Below the pieces are notes generated by a model. It did no database searches and was not told where the DNA came from. It saw nothing but the letters and a program-made list of their open reading frames with translations. Positions 34,431 through 45,229 of a DNA stretch of 64,000 bases are shown one piece after another (positions within the stretch are counted from its first letter, which is position 1; the number at the start of each line of letters is the position of its first letter). Made by a program: the position numbers and the translations under genes. Source of the stretch: Diadema setosum (taxonomy: Eukaryota > Echinodermata > Echinoidea > Diadematoida > Diadematidae); NCBI GenBank assembly GCA_033980235.1, contig CM067069.1, forward strand, positions 36,269,992 to 36,333,991, given 5' to 3'.

Positions 34431-34512
34431 CAGCGGAGCCACTAAACACAGAAGCGGTCAATGTTAGGACCAGAAAGAGATCGTATATTCTATCCCAGCT
34501 TCTATCCATCAT
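34431..34512 (-). CDS. First exon of secreted protein, paralogue 3 (signal peptide)
   Basis: Two adjacent ATGs (34512, 34509) open MMDRSWDRIYDLFLVLTLTA, then SVFSGSA: an acidic/basic start, a hydrophobic core and a small-residue end. Twenty-seven codons plus one base end at CTG|GTAAGT (GT at 34430-34429), phase 1. The last residues GSA and the donor are identical to the paralogue at 22487-22556. No exon 2 was recognised to the left; the nearby DNA is LINE and unannotated sequence. Confidence 0.65.
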
Positions 34513-34759
34513 AGGTAGTCTATAATAGACACATTTTATATCATAAGGTGAGTACGCGTGTTGAGCTCAACGTCCTGCAAACCTGTCAAATAATCACAAC
34601 TATCACAGTTCCAAAAAAGGGGAGATAGTCGAGCATATCCCATGCAATGAACCCTATAGAGATAAATAGAATTCCTTTAGCAAGAATAGTATAAGAAAGT
34701 AAATGAGCCTCTCCACAGCTTGCGTGCTATCTAGTTGTCCAACTCTCTATCTCTAACAT

Positions 34760-35072
34760 TTAGCGAGCTTTCGCAAGCAGGGCTGGTAGTTGAGCAGTTG
34801 AGCGTGCCGTGTGCAAAATTTGCTTCTAACGCATGATCAAATCCGAGAAACGTCCCGTCCTGGGGAAAAAGAGAACGGTACTCGGCCAAAATAGCGTTCG
34901 GTCCCGATTTGGGGCAGGATTGAGGTAGCCAGCCAAGCAGCCAGTTGATCAGGGATCATCAACGTCCACACAATCTGTTTATGGGGACGGGAGTCCGAGT
35001 ATGGGAACTGTCGCAGCTGATTGCTTCCGCGGACCTACTCTCGGTCTTCCCGTCGTGCAGCGAAAGCTCCCA
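34760..35072. mobile_element. Possible MITE inserted in duplication copy 2
   Basis: Absent from the matching place in copy 1 (22770-22830). The ends GAGCTTTCGCAAGCAGGGC (about 34770) and the reverse complement of CAGCGAAAGCTC (35059-35070) give GAGCTTTCGC at both tips as an inverted repeat. The interior is GC-richer than its surroundings. No coding domain. Confidence 0.45.
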
Positions 35073-35150
35073 GAGACGTGGCAAAGCACGTACTGTTGAC
35101 ATCTTGATAGTCAATTTATTACTAGAGACATAGTTCAAAATTTAATGAGG

Positions 35151-36502
35151 TTTACTTGCATATTGATAGTGTTTGATAATGCTCTCGAGTGACGCACAGC
35201 ACGACAAAGTATTTTAATACTCCAATGTTATGTATTAGCATTATGGAGCTGGTGTATTCGTGCAGTCTAACACAATGCGTGATGAAGTATCCAATATTAC
35301 TTTGTTATTGCGTTAAAGAGGTAACTCTTCAACTTTTCACGATAATGTCATAGATTATTCCGCCGAATGAATACAATTTCAGAATCATGTTTATGTTACT
35401 GGTATCTGTTCCATAACACTAACCATGACACCTATGTCAGTAAATACTGCAATGACACTATTGTATGGATAACGTACAAGATGTATATCAAATGCTTTTA
35501 TTAACCTGCGATTTAGAGGGTCTAGAGAGTTTCAATTAACATATCAATAATTCTAGTGAACAATGTATTCTGATTTAAAAAAAAAAAAAAAAAACATTAT
35601 GAAGTATAATTATGGACATTATGATATGCGTAACCGCATTCGGTTAATGTCAATTCAGTATACATTGTATACCATGTCAATGACATGTTGCATAATAAGT
35701 AGTACACTGTATCTAAGTTTGGATTTTTTTTTTGTTATACGATAAACATCACATTGAATTTTATAGGATCCTATTAAGTCCATTGTCCTAACTTGCAAAC
35801 TTTTATACTATTATCTTAGGAATACAGACTCACAAAAGTTAGGAACGCATATAAATGCAGTGGAATGAGTTAAGCTTTTATGATTTAGCTTTTTTTAACC
35901 TATAGAGGAATCAAAACTATCGTGTGAGTAAAAGAATAACAAAATAACATCTTAAAAATGACTTCACTGATACGAAGTGAAATCTTACAGAAGTGTTAAG
36001 ACAAGGATTGTGTATGTTAGGGTGCGCGTGTGTTTAGCTTTTGTTCTTGATTTGTATGTCTGTTTTTGTTTTTGTTTTCTTCGCATTTGCATACATCGCT
36101 GCGAAAACGCACACAAAACGACATAATTTGGGACAAAAATGAAGAAAAGAAGAACTTATGCAGTCCATTATAGAGGACTGTAGTATATATGAAGTATTAA
36201 GGATTGTGATGTACAAGAAACGTGTTGAAGGTAGATAACGTAGGTCGTCTGGATGCAGTTTTGTTTTTGTTCTACTTGATAGCATAAGTCTTTGTATGGT
36301 AACTGTATATAAAGAGCTTTAGAAGTTAGTTGAGATGAGCTGGTCCTAATGATGAATATTTTTGATGAGTTGTCCTTCTTTCAGTCACATAGGTGATCTT
36401 ATATTGATATTGATTTACTATCAGTCGGATGAAAACAAAAATCAGTGTTTTGTCAATTCTTAAGTCTCTTCACTGTCTCCAATTAGACACACAGGCACAC
36501 AG
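35151..36502. other. No gene recognised
   Basis: AT-rich sequence with poly-A/T runs. Nothing supportable. Confidence 0.4.
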
Positions 36503-36521
36503 GCACAAACACACACACGCG

Positions 36522-36561
<40 letters not shown>
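36503..36561. repeat. (CA)n with internal (GC)n
   Basis: CA repeats interrupted by a CGCGCGCGCG stretch, a potential Z-DNA-forming tract. Confidence 0.9.
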
Positions 36562-36563
<2 letters not shown>

Positions 36564-36775
36564 TCCTTTCCACGATCATTTTGCAGTTTTACCATGCTGT
36601 CTGATCTTCTTCCTCTGATGACACTATTGTGTAAATCATTTACAAACAACCCGAAATCTGTAATGTTACGCAGGTGCACTGTATTTCATGCACCAAAACT
36701 AAAACACTCCTGTCGTCATCGAGCATTTATTTTTCTATCACAGGTCCAAAACTTTGGAACAATTGACGGCGTCGT
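36562..36775 (+). mobile_element. Decayed LINE C-terminal fragment
   Basis: One plus-strand frame (36715-36762) reads SSSIYFSITGPKLWN. It matches the RAFSVTGPKLWNSLP-like block near the C-terminus of Jockey-group LINE proteins. The rest is too decayed to align by eye. It runs directly into the inverted-repeat element at 36776. Confidence 0.45.
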
Positions 36776-37002
36776 TGCAATATAGTGCTAACCCACACTT
36801 TTGTCAAGATTGAGTTACATGCATTTTCATAATCCTTATCCTTTATTCTAACCTCTGTGAAAATATCATATTTGAATTCAACCAATAAGATGGTAAAAAA
36901 TACATGCATTCATGTTTTATTAATGTACGATGTATGGATTTTCCAAACATTCAACAGCGATTATCTCAAAGTGACTATTGTGTGGGTTAGCACTATATTG
37001 CA
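36776..37002. mobile_element. Short element with perfect 22-bp inverted ends
   Basis: TGCAATATAGTGCTAACCCA starts the left end (36776-36797) and its reverse complement closes the right end (36981-37002), perfect over 22 bp. About 183 bases lie between, with no coding content. MITE-like. No clear target-site duplication. Confidence 0.6.
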
Positions 37003-38463
37003 CTGACCCCTTCAATTATCCCCAAGGTTCTTTGTCAAACTCGTTAATGTCAAAATTAACAATGTAGTTATTTGTATAACTTTTGATTATTTATTATTAA
37101 ATCCTGTGGTTTGATTGCTCCACTGATCCTGTGTATCATGTCATTTAGTTAATTTCCCGCATCAATGGGGCATGACTGTCGAATGGTGGACCTGTTCGCT
37201 GTACAGTTTAAACCATCATAGGTTAACCCCACCAATTCTATCACATTTGCATTTAGTCAAGAAAAGGTGTTCAAGTTTAAACGATTTTTGTCAACACTCT
37301 ACTTAGGGCCCACATGGTTTATTTTCAATTTTAAGCATTACATTTCATTTCGTGTCGGCGATTTTCTTTTTAATATTTCGAGGGCTTGTTAATCGAAAAC
37401 GAAATAAGGTTCGTTCACTTGCACTTTTTTGCATTTTCGGAGTAACGAACCATTCATTTTTATTTTTCCATTAACAGATTAACGAATCATCGGAATTACA
37501 AACCTTCGCAATTTCATACTCGGATTGACAAACCTTGAGAATAACGAATCTTACTTTATTTCAGATCATTTGACTCTTCGGAATAACAAATTTTGGTCAC
37601 CACTCCTATCAAAATCTTTTGCATACAATCAAAAGAGATATTCATTCAATTAAGCGACGAGAAGTTGACATTCAGCTTCGCAATTTCAATTTATTCCCTA
37701 ACAGTATGGATATCACATTTAACGCTCAAGATGGAATGGTTATAGCCCATAACTTTTATCTCATGTTCAAGTCCACATGTCCATACCAATGTTTACATTT
37801 TGGGTCCCATTTTATAGCTTTTGGAACCTCCCTGTATCACAAATATCCATTGCCGCAATCGATCCTGCCGCAGACCCGTGAATGTGTGTTGTTGTTGTTG
37901 TTTTTTTTTTTTACTTTTCTGAGAATGTTTTGCTAGTTACAAAGTGCCCAAGCCAACCTATTTCGGACGTAGTGGAGATATGTTCGTACATTCTCTGAGC
38001 CACCGTCATAGCCTTGTATGAATAAATGTCTGTGTATTATAATTGTCACTATTATAATCATCATTATGTATTGTTATTATTATTAGTAGTAGTAGTATCA
38101 TCATCATCATTATCATTACGGCGTTGAGAGGATCAACACAATTATTGTATGACTACCCGTGCTATATGTCCATCAATAGCCACAGGACGACATCGGGAAT
38201 CAAATCATTTACAAGGAGAACATGTTATAGAAAATCCCGATTGTCGGTAATCATGTAGTTACCATGAATTTTTTTCTTTTTTGGTATAAAAATGTTCTTA
38301 AGAAAATATTGGAACAAAGTCAAATGAAGCCAACTCTTATTTATCACAAAAGTATTTCTATGGCTCTATTTTTTAGAGGCTCTGATATTCGAAACATTAA
38401 CCTTGACATTCTTGGTGGCAGAATTCCAGTACATGTAATATCATTGTATTACTTTTTTTTTAT
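37003..38463. other. No gene; trinucleotide repeats
   Basis: Only a mixed (TAT)(TAG)(ATC) microsatellite at 38077-38118 is recognisable. Confidence 0.45.
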
Positions 38464-41400
38464 TCAAGTTCCATATTCCACCTTCCATATTCAGGCTTCA
38501 TATCCCATTTGATTTCGGAGTAAAATATGTATAACACAACATTCAATTTTAGACATAATTTCACAAATGTATAAGGACATGTAATAAAATGATGTGTAAA
38601 TATGAGGAACCTACTAAAAAGCAATGCTTGTAGAATGTAGATTCCAAAGAAACAATATAAGCGTTTAGTACAACATGCTAATTACGAAAGATGACGAAAC
38701 ACAAGCGAAAATCGGTATGTCGAGATAATAATAAACTCTACAGAATGTACAAAATAGTTTATGATGGTCAAGGTAAAACTCAGGGATTCAATGCTCCATA
38801 AAATTGCACTATTGGTCAAAGAAATGTGATCAAATGAAGTCAAATAAAGACACCCGAGCGAGACATCATTGAGAATAAGAACAGATATATATATTAAAAT
38901 GATCACAGCAAGTAACTATACATAAGATTTTAAAAAATTGGCTTTTAGATTTTGCTTAAAGGAACTTAGAGAACTTGATTGCAGCCGAACAGAATCTAAC
39001 TCATTCCAGAAAGAAGGACCGGTAGAAGTAATTGTCTTAAGGGCTAGAACTGTACGAACGGGGGAAAAGTGATATGATCCACTTTGTCTTGTAGGGTAAT
39101 TATGAATTTCACTGTTTTTAACAAACATTGAGGAAAATAAACTAGGAAGATCGCCAATACTCAACTTATACATAAAAATTCCAACGTGATACAAATACAA
39201 ATCAGAAACTTTTAGTAATTTACTGGAAACAAACAATTCATCTGTATGATCCAAAAAATGTGCACGATTTATAATCCGCAAGGCCTTTTTCTGAATCAAA
39301 AATAACGAATCGATTTTAGTCTTAGAGCAATTACCCCAGGCCAATATTCCGTAATCTAAGTAAGGTAATAATAGAGTTGAATAGAGGGAATGCAATATTG
39401 GCTTGGGGAAGAGGTACTTCAATTTGTGAATAACTCCAACGTTTTTACACAACAACTTACATAAATAATCAACATGAACCTTCCAAGCAAGATTGCTATC
39501 AATATAAATACCTAAAAATTTTGTTGAATCTATTTGATTTAACTGCAAACCATTCACTAATACTGAACCTGGAAGAAACTTTATTGTATTACTAAAAACC
39601 ATATAATTAGTTTTGTTTATATTGAGCGATAATTTATTCGCCTGTATACATTCAAATACCAGTTGCAGTTCGTTATTCACAGAATCAAGCAACACATAAG
39701 GATCTGAGTGAGAATAAAAAAGACTCGTGTCATCCGCAAACAGAAGAAAAGACAGCAGAGAGGATGAGTTGCGGAAGTCATTAATATAAAGAATAAATAA
39801 AAGAGGACCTAAGAGGGAGCCCTGTGGAACGCCACAGCAAATCGAACCTATTTCTGAGTCGTGGTTATTCACAATAACAAACTGAGTTCTTTCGGTAAGA
39901 TAACTTCTGAACCACTCCAAGGCCTTTCCACGAATGCCGTAATGATTTAATTTGTACAAAAGTATTTCGTGGTCTATTGTGTCAAAGGCCTTGGAGTAGT
40001 CCAGAAACAAGCCGACTGTATGCGACTTTGAGTCTATAGCTTTCGCAACTTTCTCTACTAATAATAATATAGCATGAGTGGTTGCATGTTTTTTTCCGGA
40101 ATCCGAATTGAGTATCAGCTAAAATATCACATTCATTTAAGAATTTAAGTAAACGATTATAAACCACCTTCTCAAGTATTTTAGAAAAAGAAGACAGTAA
40201 TGATATTGGTCGATAATTTCCCAACTCATCCTCTCTACCCTTCTTATAGATTGGTGAAACTTTGGCAATTTTCATTTGAACGGGCACAATGCCAGTAAGT
40301 AAAGACAAATTCAAAATGTAGACTAATGGTGAAAGAATTTCATTTATAATACATTTTATTAGATGATTAGAAAATCCATCGTGACCTGCACTCTTCTTGG
40401 GGGAAAGAGAATTAATAATATCTAAGACCTCTGCTTCAAATACAGGGAGAAAAAATAAAGACTGAGGATTGGAATTTAGTAGATATGAGTGGAAAGGTTT
40501 GTGTGCAGACGAAATGTTGCGTTCCAAATTTGGACCAATGTTAACAAAAAAAAAAAGAATTAAATGCTTCCGCAATTTCTCCATCATCTATTATATTATG
40601 CCTTCATAGACAATCTTATCAATTACACTTTTAATTTCATGTTTATGAATTACATTATTAATTATACACCAAGTAGATTTTACATCTGACTTATGCTGTT
40701 CAAACAAAGAACAAAAATAATCCTTTTTCGCTTTACGTAACAGAGATGTAAGGGTATTTCGATACTTGGTGTACTTTGATTTATTCAAAGCTGTGTTATG
40801 TGATTTATATCTGTAAAACAGAGTATTTTTCTTGTTTATGGATCTAAGTAAGGCTTTAGTTATCCAAGGTGAACGTGGAACTGTTTTATAATTTCCTCTT
40901 TGATTTCTCAATGGAAAATGTGAGTGAAATAAGGGTAACGATGTTCATAAATCTATCATACGCATCATTCGGGTCAGTGGAATCAAAAACTTCATTCCAT
41001 TCCAGTGAGGATAAACTATGTTTAAACAGCTGAATATCATAATCAGAAAATATTCTTGTTTGCGATGAATTATTACACATCTTTTGTTTCTGTGATTCAG
41101 GTATAATAGGATTGGTAGAAACTATAACGGGAAAATGATCTGATATGTCTGTTACAACAATACATTGATCACCATAAGTGTGATTGTTTGAGAATATATT
41201 ATCAATCAGTGTTGCGGAAGCTCCACATGGTCTTGTTGGCTTGGTAATACAAGGAGTGAAAAAGGATGATACCATGGTATTTAGAAAATCACGTGTTTGT
41301 GGCTTTTCATAATCGAGTAAGTCTAAATTAAAGTCGCCCATTATATAACTGTGTTTGTTGCGGAGATAGGGCGAATCTAAAATAAATTCAAGGATTGACA

Positions 41401-41780
41401 TAAAATCAGAATGATTACAGTTCGGTGGCTTATAAATTTCTCCTATTAACACATTCTTACCGTCTGGCATACTTATATCAATAAAAATACTTTCAATTGA
41501 ATCCGACATATAATTCAACTGGGTTACCATTTCAAATGTTAAATCATTCTTCACATAAAATGCCACACCTCAACCCTTTTACAAACTCTATTATTTGTGA
41601 CCAGTGTATAACCATCTAATTGTACTAGAGAAGTGAAGTTTTCGGTCATCCAGGTTTCACACAACCCCAATACTGAGAGTTTTACATTCAAAGTATCAAG
41701 AAAAAGGTTTAATTGATCAATGTTTTTAATCAAACTCCTAATGTTATGGTGCAAAACTGAAAAAAAGTATAATACTCCGT
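38464..41780 (-). mobile_element. Second CR1/L2-like LINE, 5'-truncated
   Basis: Same domain order as the LINE at 24.1 kb but clearly diverged from it, so another subfamily. The 3' UTR shares a CCTACTAAAA / GCTTGTAGAnTGTnG block with that element (38610-38640 against 24337-24366). The 5' limit falls inside the endonuclease N-terminus near 41780. No clean oligomer tail was seen; the 3' limit is approximate. Confidence 0.8.
38916..41780 (-). pseudogene. LINE ORF2: endonuclease-reverse transcriptase, frameshifted
   Basis: The endonuclease starts at LHHNIRSLIKNIDQLN (41757) with LGLCETWM; a frameshift near 41565 continues as AFYVKNDLTFEM, MGDFNLDLLDYEK and SDHFPVIV (to 40886). Another frame holds PRSPWITKALLRSINKKNTL (40911-40591). 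RT: SAGHDGFSNHLIK, SPIYKKGREDELGNYRPISL, TQFGFRKK (40587 on), a frameshift near 40090, then FLDYSKAFDTIDHEILLY, CGVPQGSLLGPLLF, LLFADDTSLF and IQANKLSLNINKT. The C-terminal part includes NYPTRQSGSYHFSPVRTVLA and stops at 38916. At least four frame changes inactivate it, yet the last 364 codons are uninterrupted. Confidence 0.85.
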
Positions 41781-43159
41781 TTTAAAAGACTTACTTAAGC
41801 AGTAGGCTTTTCAAAAACGAGAAAATAATTCAAATTTTGGGTCACATCTGCGGAAGCGACATTTATATGAAAAAAAAATGCACGTTAACATAATTGATAT
41901 GCCATGCTTAACGTTGTTGCATTTATAACTTTGTAAAAACAAACAAAAAAACTATACTACTTTACAGCAATTCAGCAAGGTTAATGATTAAAGGTTTATT
42001 GTCAATTTTATATGTATGAATAAGGACTGAACTTTGAAATTCAAACATGGTTATTGCACATATTGCTATATTGCGCCAAATGTGTACTTTGTGACCAGCA
42101 CAAAGTTTGAGGAGACATAATCAGTCACACCTAATTAGTGTACACATCAGAAACTTTGTTCTCAACAGAATTTTGAGAATTGTATTTGTTCACGTAAACA
42201 CGTGAGATGCCCGTTGTCACGGTTGTTTTCGGGACTAGGCGGACTTCAGTTCATGATAAGGTTGACTTACACTTCCAGATATTATATAATAATAGAGTGT
42301 TATGTCGATCAGATTTACATTTCTTATCTTTATTGAACAGTTGTAATACAACAGTTTCTACAGAGTAAACCTGTTAACGTTTTGTCGAACGATGGTGTCA
42401 TAAATTCTAAGGATAAGGGTGGGCAAAGTATGATAAAGCATTATAAGGCAAAAATGAATCTCAGCAGCATGGTGAGAAAGGAAATGAAAAATATTCCTAA
42501 GAATAATGATGAAAAGTTGTGGTTTTATATACCAGTGCCCGCTTTTTTATCTCATGTTAACCTTGACTTCAGCCATGACTGGTGGGTTCAAGTATACCTA
42601 ACTGTACTTGATTTATTCACTGGCAAAGCAATAAATCCGACTCATTGAATAACCTTTTGAACCATTTTTGAACCCCCCCCCCCCAACCCTTACGGACGAC
42701 ATTACTTAGAGTGCTTTATAACCGAATAGGTATATACTGATCTGCCAAGAGATACTTTAACACAGCTTTAGCAGGTGTTAAGTGCATAGAAACAAACGGA
42801 GGACCGATATAATTCAAAGAACTATTACTTCGTGTATCCGTAGTATCTTGCTTATTTCTCTCTGTTTTTTTTTTTTTTTTTGGTTTGTTTGTGTTTTTTT
42901 TTTTTTTGTTTTTTTTTTTTTTTTTTGGTTGGAGGTATTCTTTTTTCCATATGATAAGATGGCTGGATACTATGAGTGCTTGGGATGGATTTCTATAACG
43001 AGTTATGCTCCCTGCTTCTGCAATACATGAATGAAGCGAGATCTCTTTAATGATTATAATTATACGTTGTGACTATTTCACACACGGGGGCTTTATCTAT
43101 CAGAGCTACTGACTGTTTTTAAACATCCTACAGAGAGGACGGCATGACAACCCGCAAAC
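41781..43159. other. No gene recognised
   Basis: An 88-codon plus-strand frame (42382-42648) has no recognised motif. Long T-runs at 42861-42926. Nothing else supportable. Confidence 0.4.
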
Positions 43160-43262
43160 ATTGCTCGGTAAAACTGGGATTCGAACCTGAGTCTAAACTC
43201 GACCCTTTCGATTCAAAGGCATGCAGAAACTGTCCTCCTGAGCCTCCCACCGCCCATGTGAC
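43160..43262 (-). mobile_element. tRNA-derived (SINE-like) sequence
   Basis: The minus strand has an A-box-like GTGGGAGGCTCAGGAGGAC (43250-43232) and a B box GGTTCGAATCC (43187-43178 region). A CCTTT/AAGGG stem lies between, but its loop lacks the conserved T before the anticodon. The fold is not that of a working tRNA, so a SINE head or pseudogene is more likely. Confidence 0.4.
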
Positions 43263-45046
43263 GATAAGAGGTGGCGCCCTTTTCCGAAACTTCTCAACAA
43301 GTCTGTACATTTTTTTAGTATGCATCTGTTGCCCTGTCAATCATTTTTTTTTTTTTAATGAAAAGCGCGCTTGCATTCGAATTGTTACCGTCATATTATG
43401 TTAAGGATAATTTTATTCCCCCTACTTTCGAAAAGGAATGAGAATACAAAGGATTCATTGGAAGAGTTTGAGGAACGGATGGCATGCACAAAGTGAAAAA
43501 AAAATAAAAAAAACCTGACACGAGCACACTTTAAAAACACGTTTACAAATGAACATTCGTACATGTGGTCATATTATAAGAACAGAATTTTATGTATGAC
43601 ACTCTTCATAATGTTAGGTAATATATGTGCAAATTGTGAATGTATAATTGTATTATATTAAAAGTATCAAAGAAATACAATGAACAAACACATGTTTGCA
43701 AAGATTGTCATCGTTTCTGTTTGTGTAAGTATTTAGTAGAGGATTGCATCGCTCATATAAATGTGTTGAGAGTATAATAATAGGTCAACTTGTTTTGCTT
43801 TGTACGTTACTGTTTTTTACTGGTATTTAAATCGTTTTCAAGTCTAGATCATCATAAAAGACACCCTATCGGTTCCTTCTAGATAATACAAATTTCATCT
43901 CTCCATCTTTGATAATTTTGTTCTGTCTGCTTTACTCGTTTGTTTAATGTAGTAGCATATGTTTCATAAATTTCACTTATTTGTGTATTCCATCTGCTAC
44001 TTTCATTAGGTATTGTGAATTCGACTCTGAATCGATGCTTGTTTGTATTGGACTTTACAAAGGGGATCGTATTTGTTTCAAGCCTTTGCCTTTCTTTGTG
44101 AATTTCCCGTCAGATTTTACTCAGTGGTTATTACTGCTGTTATGATTATCAGTAAAATTACTTCTAATAAAATTTCTTGCTCGCTGTATCAAATCTATAT
44201 AAAAAAATCTAATCTTTCTTCTTCCTACGTTGTTCATGTATATGAGATCAAGTTGTTTGTGAGAGTTATTCCCTTACAGCCGATTTCGCTGTTTAAGAGT
44301 AGCTTTATTTTTGACTTTTGAAAAGTCAGATTAGCAGTAACGTCTTCATGACACCCGATAATTCGTTATACTCAGTTTTTGTTAGAAGTTTGCCTTGTTT
44401 TGAATAGTAATGTAGTGTCTTAAAAATGAAAATGTACACGATTAACCTCCTTAGATGGGCTTGATACAATGGAGGCGTTCCCCACAGGCAACCAAAACTA
44501 ATCATTTCCTATCATGCTGATATTCCTTAATCAGCGTTAATCTGTTTATACGAATAATCTCTTTCCCCGTATTATACTTTGATGACTTTGGTACGACGGA
44601 ATAAGAAGACTCAAAAGGCACCCTTGAGAGTGAGACCAGGTCCAACAGACCGTTGAGAGTGTCATGCAGGGCTGTCAATAGGGTCTCTTTAAATGTGACT
44701 CCAACATAGAGATTTCATTGGCCAAATCATTGAACTGAAGGATATCGAGCAATTGATCCGGAACGAACTACTAGGCATTGCTTTTTTATTTTCATCGAAG
44801 TAGATGTAGATCTCTTGGCGTACAGTCAACGTGCCAGTGGCGTTGACCCCAAGAAGTGGCGCCTACCAAGGACAAGCTGATTCGAGAACTACTCGTACAG
44901 GACAGATGTTTTGTTGCCACGCTTTTCAATCGCGCTTTACGAACGTAGGACTGAAGTAATGGATGATCATTAGTAAATCGGGAGGCAAAGGAAAACTGTT
45001 GTAGATCGCACTGATCCAGAAACGATTCTTCGACCAACTCGATACA
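43263..45046. other. Upstream region of the peptidase gene
   Basis: No gene or element recognised. The last few hundred bases should contain the promoter of the leishmanolysin-like gene, but no core promoter element could be picked out with confidence. Confidence 0.4.
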
Positions 45047-45124
45047 ATGGGTACTACTACTGGGTACAAACACAAAAATCGCGGGCAGGTGGAAACGTCA
45101 GCGTACTCGTGTGACCTCGGGGTC

Positions 45125-45229
45125 ATGCGAGCTATTCTGTTGTTAACCCTCCTTCATCGATGCATGGGATTATCACATGAAGGCCTTCTTGAAGGGAAGT
45201 GTTTTACTCCGCCTGTAGATTATGACCAG
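45125..45229 (+). CDS. LMLN: Peptidase exon 1 (signal peptide)
   Basis: Thirty-five codons beginning MRAILLLTLLHRCMGLS, a typical signal peptide, and ending FTPPVDYDQ at the donor CCAG|GTGAGT. Phase 0. An in-frame ATG at 45047 would add 26 polar residues before the signal peptide; the inner ATG is preferred because it puts the hydrophobic core at the N-terminus. Confidence 0.8.

Larger units (their letters stand above)
34370..35150 (-). repeat. Segmental duplication, copy 2, with an insertion
   Basis: Counterpart of 22430-22890. It carries about 310 extra bases (about 34760-35072) between the GAGCCTCTCCA and AAAGCACGTACTGTTGACAT blocks. Confidence 0.65.

Noticed and set aside
43160..43262. 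Functional tRNA gene on the minus strand
   Set aside because: The B box is good, but the anticodon loop lacks the conserved T and the cloverleaf cannot be completed.
44792..45126. Minus-strand ORFs upstream of the peptidase
   Set aside because: They overlap the peptidase 5' region on the opposite strand and show no domain.
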